This document shows positions 50,600 through 61,200 of a stretch of DNA of 64,000 nucleotides, piece by piece (the first letter of the stretch is position 1; each line of letters opens with the position of its first letter). Location of the stretch: contig JAHIRD010000159.1 of the NCBI GenBank assembly GCA_018818835.1, forward strand, positions 60,649 to 124,648, in the 5' to 3' direction. The position numbers were made by a program, and so were the translations under genes. This stretch comes from Pseudomonadota bacterium (GTDB lineage Bacteria > Desulfobacterota > Desulfobacteria > Desulfobacterales > Desulfolunaceae). The notes under the pieces are model-generated. The model saw only the letters and a program-made list of their open reading frames with translations, did not search any database and had not been told where the DNA came from.

Positions 50600-52879
50600 T
50601 TACTTCTTAGGCAGCAGATGCTGTTTATTCAAACCCTTTTTTTCAAACAAGATCTTGTTATCCAAGGGAACGGCAATCGGCGCCGTGATACTGATCTTAT
50701 TCATATCGCTGATTTCCTGGGCACCCAGGGCCCGCCGCCACAAAACCACCTCGTCAATACATCCCCTGAACAACAGGTTGGTATGCTCTCCGACCCAGAT
50801 AGGGTCACCACTGTTCAGATCTCCTGAAGCACCGGGCCGTGTCTCCACAAGATGGGAATCCAGATACATGCTGATGGTGTTTGCAGCCGCATCCCTCACA
50901 GCAATAACAGTGTACCATGCCCCCAGCTCAATGGGATGTGAAATCATCGCGTACTGATCTTCCTTATCGTGGATCACAAAGACAAGGGCTTTGCTTGATG
51001 TATAGAATATTCCCCATTTTTGCCTCGAATTTGTATCATTGGTCACAAGCCCATGCATGTTACCGATGAGGGTTTCATTGACCTTGAACTTAAATGAGAT
51101 GGTAAACGACCCCCTTGCAAAGGTGTTGGCAGGGATCAGGGGAATTTTGATCCGGTTGTTTCGTTCATAAAAACAATAGGCTTTGTTTTCGTTTCCATAT
51201 TTATCCTGCGATAGATGGGCTGCCGTCACAATGCCGTCATTATGTTCTGCTGATGAATCTGACGCATCCCCGTCAAAATGATACTGTCCCACCGGTTCCT
51301 GTTTATTGTCCGCATCCGGAGAAAAGGACACGGTCAAGGGAAGATTGGCAGCGAGGGTATGCAATTCCACCATCTTAGCTTCACTAAGCGCCATATCCCA
51401 GAGAATCACATCATCGATTCGGCCGCTAAACAAACGGTTTTTATGATCGCCGACAAAGATATCCCCCAGGCTGTTCACACTGCCGGTCACAGCAGTACGG
51501 GTTTCCACAATCGTTGAATCCACATAAAGACTCATGGTGTTATTTGTTGCATTCCGTGTTCCTATCACGTGATGCCATGCCCCGTCATTGACAGGATACG
51601 TAAGATATGCAGAATCCCCTTCCTGGTTCGTGAGTCTGAATATAAGGCCCTGTGCATTGCAATTAAAACTCCAGCAAGGCTTGGATCCGCTATCATTGGT
51701 CACAATATTTTTAATGACCGATCCCTTATCTTGGGTTTTGACCCAGAAAGAAACGGTAAAACTTCCCGAAGAAAAGGTATTTTGGGGTGTCAATGGAATT
51801 TTAATTCGATGGGGCCGTGAGTAAAACAAATAGGCACTGTTAAAATTTCCGGCCCGATCTTCGATCAACTCTGCCCCGGTGACAATGCCGTGGTTCTGGT
51901 TCACCGTACCATCCTGGGCATTTCCGCTGAACATATACATGCCTACCGGCTCAGGGATGCCGGGTGAGTCATCAATCTCCGTGTTCTGGATGGCGACCAC
52001 GGGACTGCATGTGCCATCGGAATGAATTAGGCCAAGGGCCTGATTATTCAGGGCCTCGCCCCATATCCGGATATCATCGATACGCCCAACAAACAGGCGA
52101 TTCAGATGATCCCCGACAAAGATGTCTCCCCCACTGTCCACAGATCCGGTCACGCCCTCACGGGTTTGAATCAGGGTACCATCCACATAGAGACTCATGG
52201 TATTGTTTTCTGCATTCCTGACACCGGTCACCTGGTGCCAGTTCCAGTCATTGATGGGAGAAACAATAAAGGCCGACTGCCCCCCCTGATTTTTAAGTTG
52301 AAAATGTAAGGCCCCATCGGGGGTGAGATTGAATCCCCATAATGATGCTGAGCTGCCGGTGTTGTTGGTGAGGAGCTCTTTCATGGCCCCTCCATTATCC
52401 TTGGTCCTGATCCAGAAGGAGACCGTAAAACTTCCGGTGGAAAAAGTATTTGCTGCTGTCAGGGGGATTTTGATCCGATGGGCTCTTTCATAAAAAATAT
52501 AAGCACTGTCTTCAGAGCCATTGCGGTCAGGCGTGGGCAGAGCGCCAAACACCACGGCATTATTCCCTTGGCCCGATGAATCCTCGCCATTTCCACTGAA
52601 CAGATATTCTGCAACAGGTTCCGGTGCAATATATGCCGGGACAACCGGTGCGATTTTTGTCAAATGCACAGGTGGTTCAAACTGAATGGCACTTTTTTTC
52701 TCATCAACATCCGAATTCTTTTTCGTGGCACCTTTCATCCGGTTAAACGCTTTCCGTGAGTCTTCTTTTTCCTTTAAAAAGCTTTCCATTTCATTTTGCA
52801 TCCCCCCATTCGTATCCGCTGCAAATGAAAAAGGCACCGACAAAAACAACACAATCACCATCGCTGAGAATAATTTCAT
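50600..52879 (-). CDS. Exported protein with three LamG domains
   Basis: A 759-residue secreted protein. It has a signal peptide (KLFSAMVIVLFLSVPFSFAAD), a charged spacer, then three repeats of a LamG/concanavalin-A-like domain (about residues 85-295, 310-515 and 535-740). Each starts like EYLFSGNGEDSSGQGNN, passes RIKIPLTAANTFSTGSFTVS and ends like IFVGDHLNRLFVGRID. Such domains bind carbohydrates or proteins at the cell surface. No anchor or sorting tail is seen; the end is basic (FEKKGLNKQHLLPKK). The ATG at 52879 is chosen because it begins the signal peptide; the upstream ATG at 52909 adds ten charged residues. Ligand unknown. Confidence 0.82.
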   Translation of the reverse strand: MKLFSAMVIVLFLSVPFSFAADTNGGMQNEMESFLKEKEDSRKAFNRMKGATKKNSDVDEKKSAIQFEPPVHLTKIAPVVPAYIAPEPVAEYLFSGNGEDSSGQGNNAVVFGALPTPDRNGSEDSAYIFYERAHRIKIPLTAANTFSTGSFTVSFWIRTKDNGGAMKELLTNNTGSSASLWGFNLTPDGALHFQLKNQGGQSAFIVSPINDWNWHQVTGVRNAENNTMSLYVDGTLIQTREGVTGSVDSGGDIFVGDHLNRLFVGRIDDIRIWGEALNNQALGLIHSDGTCSPVVAIQNTEIDDSPGIPEPVGMYMFSGNAQDGTVNQNHGIVTGAELIEDRAGNFNSAYLFYSRPHRIKIPLTPQNTFSSGSFTVSFWVKTQDKGSVIKNIVTNDSGSKPCWSFNCNAQGLIFRLTNQEGDSAYLTYPVNDGAWHHVIGTRNATNNTMSLYVDSTIVETRTAVTGSVNSLGDIFVGDHKNRLFSGRIDDVILWDMALSEAKMVELHTLAANLPLTVSFSPDADNKQEPVGQYHFDGDASDSSAEHNDGIVTAAHLSQDKYGNENKAYCFYERNNRIKIPLIPANTFARGSFTISFKFKVNETLIGNMHGLVTNDTNSRQKWGIFYTSSKALVFVIHDKEDQYAMISHPIELGAWYTVIAVRDAAANTISMYLDSHLVETRPGASGDLNSGDPIWVGEHTNLLFRGCIDEVVLWRRALGAQEISDMNKISITAPIAVPLDNKILFEKKGLNKQHLLPKK

Positions 52880-53442
52880 AGGACTCTCCCTGTCATGATC
52901 TTTGAGCATCAGTTAAACAAAACTATCGCAGTGTAAAACATAAATAAATGATAAACTATGAAATACATCATAGGGGGCTAAGAAACAATTTTATTATCGT
53001 TATTAACACCATTTGCAAAAAATATAAGTAAAAAATTCAAAAAAATTGTTGCTACATCGGCCCCATAGCAATCATATTATATATGCAGCCACAGGATTGA
53101 ATGGGTCCGGATCAAGTTTCTTTGATTGCAGAAACCTTGAGCTTAAGTATCGATTTATAGTTCATTAAATTTTAAACATTGCATAATATAAAGACCCCTT
53201 AATGATTGTATTTATACTGACAAAGTCATTGACACACCAACAAATATCAATTATATTATATCAATTAAAAATAATGTTACTTATCAGCAATATCTATCCA
53301 GCAATATCTATCCATGAGTGTTGAATCGTATGGCAAACGTTTAAAGTCGACTCTCGTTCATCCTCTCTGTGCTTTATATAATACGTCTACTTCTTATCTT
53401 TTCTAACCTAAGAAAATCACATCACACTGAAGGAGAACTATT
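52880..53442. other. Divergent AT-rich intergenic region with a 14-base tandem repeat
   Basis: About 560 AT-rich bases between divergent exported-protein genes, no supported gene. At 53285-53312 the 14-mer CAGCAATATCTATC occurs twice in tandem, a possible binding site or slippage product. AAGGAGAA lies just before the ATG at 53443. Confidence 0.5.
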
Positions 53443-55118
53443 ATGATTTTTAACAAGCTTTTTAACTGCTCTTTATTTTTACTATTATCTCTAAGTCTTA
53501 TTCTTTCGGGCTGTGACGCCGATTACGAGATTGTATTGCCGACAAAAGATGCAGAGTTTATTGATCAACTACCCGAGCGATTTTTAATCCGTTATGAGTC
53601 AATCCCGGAAGAAATCACACTCAATGGCATTCCGGTTCAGCATCTGTTCAATTATGAGAACGGCCAAGCCATTGCCAGCGGTGAAACCCTATCCGGTTAT
53701 TTGAGACAGGGACAAAACAACATAATGGTGGATGCTAAACACTTCGGGCCCTGTCGGTACTTTTACTATGACTCCGAGGGACCTCGTGTGGTCATACTAT
53801 CCACTGAGATAGATGATGAGGTGACGATTCATGGAGAATTGAAAGACCCGGCAGGTGTCTACGCCGCCAGTGTCAATGATATCCCCCTGGAGTTAGGTGA
53901 TAATAACCGGTTCGAAATCACCCTCGATCTTGCGTCGGCCTACACCTTTGAAACAGAAGACACATACGCTCAAACAGCAAGCCATTGCTATGCGTCCCGG
54001 GAAACGATCCTGAATGACGCTGTAAAATTAAAGGTGGACCAATACACTATTGACCAGTTGATACCCAGCATTCAAGAAGCATTGGAAGAGACGGATCTGG
54101 CTGAGCTTTTGGTGTTTTTGGATGCTGAAACCCTTCTTGACACCCATGTGGGTATCACGACACCCAGTTATTCCATCACTGAGGAAGTTGAAATATGTGA
54201 TTTTGTCTTGATAAACTGGGTGTGCGAGTTAACGGATCAACTCATTGACTATTCATCCCAAACTTTCGATCTGCTGGGAACGGTCGCATTGGCACAGAAA
54301 CCACCGATGAAGACATGGGAGAGATTGATCTGGGTGTGAACGTGGGCCTCCCCGAATTACTTGGAATTGAGGATGACATTTTCCCCGACCTGATCGGGAT
54401 TCCTGAAAATCTGGGACCGGCCCCCGGCATTGTCCCCGCCAGCCTCGGTTTTTATTACACCCCCACAGCAGTTCCCGAACCTGATGGAGAGAACAATCTG
54501 AGTGTGGTAACCTCAGCCAATCTGATCAACCAGGCCATTTTCGCTATTCACGAAGCCGGTTTGCTTTCTCCCACTGTAAACATATTGAACGATCTTAACG
54601 ACAGTGGTTTATATATCCTCACCGACCCCGAAACAGCAAACACCCGCATCCTTTTTTCACCCACCCTGTCACCGGAATTACATTTTCGGGGGCACATCCA
54701 ATCCGTGGCTTATCTGAACGTGGATAATTTTGACATACTGTATCAACGGAAGAATGCCCAAGGGGAATGGAAAGATGCACTGAGCATGTCATTTTCGGCA
54801 GAAATCCCATTACAGTTGAGCGTGGATGGCAGCAAAGGAGTGCAACTGGCTTTGATCAATCCAGCAGCGGAACTGGAGTTCAACCTGGGGTGCTGGTTTG
54901 AATTTTCTGTAAAATTCCCACCCAAATTGTTCGTGGCCAAGGGTATAGCATCAATTCTTGTGGACCAGTTGAATCACATGCTGGCCTTGATACAACTGCC
55001 GGAGGATCTTTTCCTGAATCAGGAAGAGGCCTCTCTTGCCATTCATCCGGAGACCTTCAAAACAGTGGGTGAGCCACGAAATCATTTCTCCTTTAGCGCA
55101 AGTTTTGATAACCTGTAA
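53443..55118 (+). pseudogene. Lipoprotein gene split by a frameshift near 54.25-54.34 kb
   Basis: Two overlapping frames make one protein of about 558 residues. The first (53443-54339) begins with a lipoprotein signal ending LSLILSGCDAD and runs through acidic beta-rich sequence to SSQTFDL, then derails into KTWERLIWV and stops. The second frame is open from 54249 and continues naturally as GNGRIGTETTDEDMGEIDLG, LPELLGIEDD and so on to 55118. A one-base error or mutation between 54249 and 54339 explains this; I cannot tell biological frameshift from sequencing error. No family recognised. Extracellular lipoprotein. Strong Shine-Dalgarno AAGGAGAA. Confidence 0.7.
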
Positions 55119-55124
55119 TTCAAA

Positions 55125-55164
55125 AAACACTGCCAGGGCGGTATTTCTTTCTCTGGCAGTGTTT
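55125..55164 (-). terminator. Intrinsic terminator of the large surface-protein gene
   Basis: A 12-pair perfect stem (AAACACTGCCAG and complement) with a 16-base loop. Read on the - strand it is followed by a run of six T, so it terminates the gene ending at 55206. On the + strand A-runs flank it, so it may also serve the convergent lipoprotein gene only weakly. Confidence 0.75.
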
Positions 55165-55205
55165 CAAAAAAAAATTTATTATTACGATGACACATCGTTT
55201 TGATT

Positions 55206-58200
55206 CTAATCCACCAACCAACAACCGCGATCATCAATAACGGCGCCTTTAGGCGTACCGGGGCACTGATCAAGATAATCCGGGACGCCGTCATGGTCCG
55301 AATCTGTGGTTTCATCAATTGGAAATGTTTCCATGGGGGTATCGGTAATTTCCGGCGAATCGACATCCTCTAATCCTGTCATCCCTTCGGGGCATCCGTA
55401 AGCGTTAACGGTTTCACCCTGGGGTGTACCCGGACACCAGTCCTGGGCATCTTCCACACCGTCCTTGTCACTATCCACGGGACAGCCTTTTTCATCCACA
55501 GGGGTCCAGGGAGGCGTACCTGCGCAGGTGTCACGGTCATCACTCACACCGTCTCCATCGGAATCTGCAGGACAGCCATTGCTGTCCACAGAAATCCCTG
55601 GGGGTGTAAAGGCGCACTTATCCTGTTCGTTGATCACACCGTCATTATCATCATCACTGGAGCAGCCCCAGGAGTCAACCATGACACCACCCGGAGTATG
55701 CGGACATTTGTCACGGGAATCCGGAATTCCATCATTGTCCGAATCACCCGTGTTGCCCTTGACAGGAACGCCATTCTTGTCCTTGCCCGAATCGGCCTTT
55801 TTTGTCTTTTCAGAATGTCTGGCCGGGAGACTCGCCCCTTTGTCTTTGCCAAAAGAGAACCGGTAGGCCACTTCAAAGAACACACCTGAAAGGCCCAGGT
55901 CAGAACTGGATCCCGCCGGATTGTAACCCACGGCGCTCTCATTTTGTTTATGGGTGTAAAAGGCATAACCGATACGGGCGTCCACAGGGCCTTTTTCAAC
56001 ACCCACAGCCAGTTCAAAACCAATGGCCGGGTCATAGTTTTTTACAGCGTAGGCAAGGCCGCTGTTCAGTTTCCTATATCCCACATCGGCCTTCAAAAAT
56101 GGCTGCCATTTATCCATAAAGGTTGTATTCATTTCCTGAAACCGGTACACCGGTCCGAACAACAGAGTGTATCCACTGACAGAATCAGATCCCCCATCCT
56201 GGCTTGCTTCCATGCTCCCGCTGAGCATGTCATATCGAAACCCGGCCTCCAGGGCGATACGGTCACTGATATTGTATCCGGCCTTTAAGAAAGGATACAG
56301 GTCGTTGTCCACCTTCAAGGCCTGATCCACATTCAAATAGATGGCATTGTATTTCTCCCCGATCATCTGGAAGCCCCCGCCGGCAAGAATATACCAGGTT
56401 TCATCCCGGGAATCTCCGGCAATGGCTGTCCCGGCTGCCAGGGTAACAATCAGACTGAGGGCCGTTCCCATAAAAGGCCATGACGGTTTTCCGAAAAAAA
56501 AAACCAGGCATCCCAAGGGGATCAGAACAAACCAGCCCCATGACCAAGCAAGCTTGTCATATAAGGAGGAGCCGATAAAACAGGGCCCGTATTTGGAATC
56601 AATAAAATTTGGCACCATGGATCCCACGGCATACTCATTATCCAGTTCATTTAAGAGGGCTGAAAGAGTATAGGTCACCATGCCGTTTTCCGGAACATTT
56701 TCCCGGACAGACACAATGGTACCTCCTGGAACATAATCAATGCCGCCCTCTGAGCCTTCTATTCCGGCAAGACTCAGAGTCCCGTCATCAGCCATATGGT
56801 AAAGCTGGGGAACAGGGGCTCCGGATGAAACAGTGACCTCCACGATGATGCGCATTGTCTCACCATTCCCAAGACGGAGAAGCTTATCTGCGCCCATGGT
56901 GATCTGGGATGCATCGTTGCCCAGATACGATATCACCTCAGGCGAAAGGGGCACCTGAACAGGGGCGTTGATCATGCCTGTGAATTCCTCCCATACGTCT
57001 CCGGACAACGCTTCGAATTCTGATCCGGCCCGGATGGTCAGAGTCACGGCAATGGGATACGAACTGACGGCATCCACTTCATCCCGGTCATCGGTTGAAA
57101 GTTCAACATCAACCGGAACAGTGCCGTCTATCACCGTAATCATACCATTTGTATTCACAGGACCCTGGGATGTTTCAAGGTCCACCGGTGTAAACACACG
57201 AACCCTAACGGCACTGACGCCATTGATCATGCCGTTTCCATGTTCAACAAAAACCGAATAAATGCCTTCCACGGCATCAGAGGGGACATCAAGGGTTGCC
57301 ATAAGTGTTGTTGAATTTGTAAAGACTATTTCATGCGCAGGGATCACTGTATCGCTGTCACGAACAAGCCTTATGGCTGTCACTGGTTCTGTGAAATTCT
57401 GTCCCGTGATGGTCAGGGTTGCGGTGGTACCCGTGGCCAGGGTCAACGGCGAAACGTTTATCACTACCGGAACCGGAGCCCCTGCCTTTGTCACGGTATA
57501 AGCCCTTTCAAATTTCAGGGATACACCGTTTTTATTGATAATCCTGACATCGTATGTCCCTTCCGGAGCGCCGATGGGAACAAAGGCAGTCATCTGAGTG
57601 GTGTTCCCGGTACTATTGATGATATCAAACACGACCGGTCCGTTTTCAAAGCGGATAATATTATTCCCGGGGGACCTCACAAAGTTTGAACCCATCAGAC
57701 GAATTTCCCTTGCAAGAGAATTATCAGCCTGTGTTCCGCCTTCTGTCAGGACCAGATCCGTGATTTCCGGAAGCAGGTCTTGTGTTGTCAGTACTGCATC
57801 GTTACTGAGATCGGAAACATGGCCCGCTCTGTCAACGGTTTTCACGGCAAAATGGTAAGAGGTCCCCGGTAAAAGCCCGGACATGGTAAACATCTCCACA
57901 TAACCTTCAGGCCCTGGAACGATACCACACCAGATTTCAGTGGCCCGGCTAAGGGTGTCTTCGGTTATGACATCCAAAGACATCCAGAGCCTGTATCGGC
58001 TGATGACCTCCTGTCCGTTTGCAGATGACCATGTCCATGAAAGGTCAATGGATGTTGACGAGGGAGCCCCCGGAGATACAGTCAACACAGGAGCCTGGGA
58101 GGCTGTGGTGTCCACTGTCCAGTACCTGATGACGGCTCCATCGCCCGTATCGCCCACATCACCGTACACAGAAAGTCCACGAACCGAAAGGGTGTGGAGA

Positions 58201-61200
58201 CCATCTGAAAGATCCGTCAACAGGATATCGTCTTCAACCACCCCGTAAGTCCAGGTGCCCTCATCAAAACGATACATATAGGCGACGACCTGGTCACCCG
58301 TAACCGTAATGATGGCATGGTCATCGGACGTCATGGTTCCGGGCACGCCAACAAGGGTCACGCTGAGAGCCTCAACGTCAACGGTCCAAGTTTTTTGAGA
58401 TGATGTTTCAGGGGCCTGCCAGTTGCCGGCCCTATCCCGTGCTGTCACCTCCAGAGTATGCTCGCCCTCTCCAAGGTCTGTGAGGATGATGGGGCGGAGG
58501 GACGGGACCGATTCACTCCACAGGCCTTGATCAATTTTGTAACGGTATGCGGAAATGTCCTCACCCAGTCCCCGAACCATAACCTCAAGATCACCACGAC
58601 CCACAATGCCTTCCGGGCAATTGTCGATCACAGCCACCGGGGGTGTTGTATCGATTGTCCATGTAAAGGTTGTTGCCTGCTCTTGGGCCTGCCAGGAACC
58701 TGCGATGTCTTTACCCAAAACGGAGAGGGTGTGCACCCCTTCGGTATTACGGATGAACCCAAGGGGCTGATCCACACTGTATTCACCGCTCCAGGCCCCC
58801 CCATCCAGCATGTAGATATAATGTGTCACTCCGATCCCTCCCACGCCCATGGCATAGGACGATGCATTTGTAAGGGTCGGCGGTGTATTGAAAAGGGTGG
58901 CACGGGGCTCGTCCATGCCGATTTCATTGATAAGCTGAATACAGCTTCCCATGATGGTATCCCGGGTCTCGAAATCATATTCAATGATAATGTCAATGGA
59001 TGTGCCGGAATCGGTACAATCAAGGATTAAGGGCTCATCACTGCTGCCGCCATGGAATTGAACCGCCCCTTCAAATGTTGTCATGGTTCCGCTTTCAAAG
59101 GTCAGTGTGTCTGCCTGGGCAACCTCTTTGACAAAATTATTAAAAATCGTACTGCCTGTAAGTGCCTGATCCATTCCGTCCAAAATCAGGGTTCCGTTAT
59201 TGTGCTCAAAGGTTCCGCCGGCATGGCTAAAGTCGCCTTCAAGGGTCATGGATCCGGATGGTGCGATAAAAAGACCGCCGCTAAGAACAAAATCTCCGTT
59301 GATGTCCATGGGCCCCTGGCCGCAATCAACGGTGCCCCCTTCTTGAAGGTAATATTCGGTTGTCAAGGAATAGCCTGAATCAATCAGAATCTCACCTTCA
59401 AAGGCTGGCGACATGGAGATGCTTTTGATGTCAACCGTGACATTCACCAAAATAATGATGTCGCCCAGGTCTGTGTTCAGGCCAATGTAAACATCATCCT
59501 CGGGTCCGGGAACAGCCCCGGCGCTCCAGTTTGAGGGATCGTTCCAGTCACCGCTTCCACCGATCCAGGAATTCCCGTCAAGACGCAGTTCTATCACATT
59601 GGAGTTAGCACTGGTGCCGCTGATATTTTCAGATCGTACCCTGTAGTGATAAACCTGCCCCGGAACAAGGCCTGACACCGACTCATCAAGGCCTGAATCC
59701 GGACGGCTTTGATACCCCACAAGAAAAGAATCAAACCCGGATGATACGGATATATCTAAACTGTAACCGATAGCACCCAAGACAGCATTCCAGTGTGATG
59801 TGAATCCTGTTGCCGAAATATCCGTTGCAGCTGATGCCACCGGAGCTGAGGACAGGGTGATAAACGATACCTCGTTGCCGTAGGCTGTTCCTTCCAAATT
59901 GGTGGCATAGGCCCGGACATAATAGATGGTCCCTGGTGTCATTCCACTTATCTGAGATGTGAAGCTGCCGGTTCCAACACCATCCGTTGTATGGTTTCCG
60001 CCAATGGACGGGCCGGACGATAAGCCCCAGCAGATCCCCCTGGCAGTGACCGGATTCCCCCCATCAGAAAGAATCGTTCCCCCTGAGTTTGCCCCGGTTG
60101 CTGAAATGGCGGAAACCAGGCTTGTGGTCACCTGGGGGGGGTACGCTTCGGTAATGGTGATGGCAAAGGATTGTCCGGTAAGGAGATTGGTTCCGTCACT
60201 GACCGTGAACCCGAATGTGTCTGTGAGTGTAGCACTTCCGTCATGGGCATAGACGATAAGGCCTGCTGCAAGATCCGCCTGGGAAAAGGATGTAATGGCC
60301 GTGCCTGTTTCACCGGAACGTTCGATCTGGCCGTTTGAGGGCCCTGAGACAATCTGAAACAAAAGGATTGAATCATCGGTGTCTGCATCCGAGGCGTTCA
60401 GGTTCGCCACCCCGATGACCTTCGTCTCATTTTCAGCAACCGTCATGCCGGTATTTAAAGATACAAAGGGGACCTCATCATCAACCGCATTGATCGTCAC
60501 GGAGAATACCTGTCCCGAAAGGATATTGGTTCCGTCAGAGACTCTAAACGTAAAGGTGTCCGAAGTCGTGTTACTGCCATTATGGACATAGCTGATCATA
60601 TTATCAATCAGGTCCTGCTGGGTAAAGACAAGGACAGGATTGCCACTTTTTTCCAGCTGACCATTGACTGACGCTGTTGTCACGGTAAAGATCAGGCTTG
60701 CATCGTCAGATTCCGTATCCGTGGCTCTTAATACACTGAGGGGAATGACGGCTGTCGCCCCTTCATTCAGGGTCAGGCCGCTATTGGTTGCCATGGTGGG
60801 AGCGTCATCATCCACGTTCGTTACTGAAATCAGAAAATCCTGTCCGGAAAGGGTATTGGCACCATCAAACACAGAAAAGGTCACCAGATCAGAAAGGGTG
60901 TTGCTCCCGTTGTGGACATATCTGATTTTATTGTCAATCAGGTCTTGCTGGGTAAAGGATGTGATAGCTGAACCCGGATTGTCTGTATTTTCAATGTAAC
61001 CATTCACCGGTGAAGTGGTCAGGTTGAATACAAGTGTTGCATCGTCAGATTCTTCATCGGTGGCTTGAAGCATCGCTGAACCCAGGGTCGCCATCAAACC
61101 CTCAACAACTGTCAGACCCGTATTCACACTAAGGACCGGCATATCATTGCTGGTGGTGATGGTGATGGAAAAGGTCTGCCCCGTCAGGGTGTTCGTTCCG

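Noticed and set aside
53288..53312. Tandem AATATCTATC repeat as part of a larger repeat array
   Set aside because: Only two copies exist in the region; noted as a minor feature, not a system.
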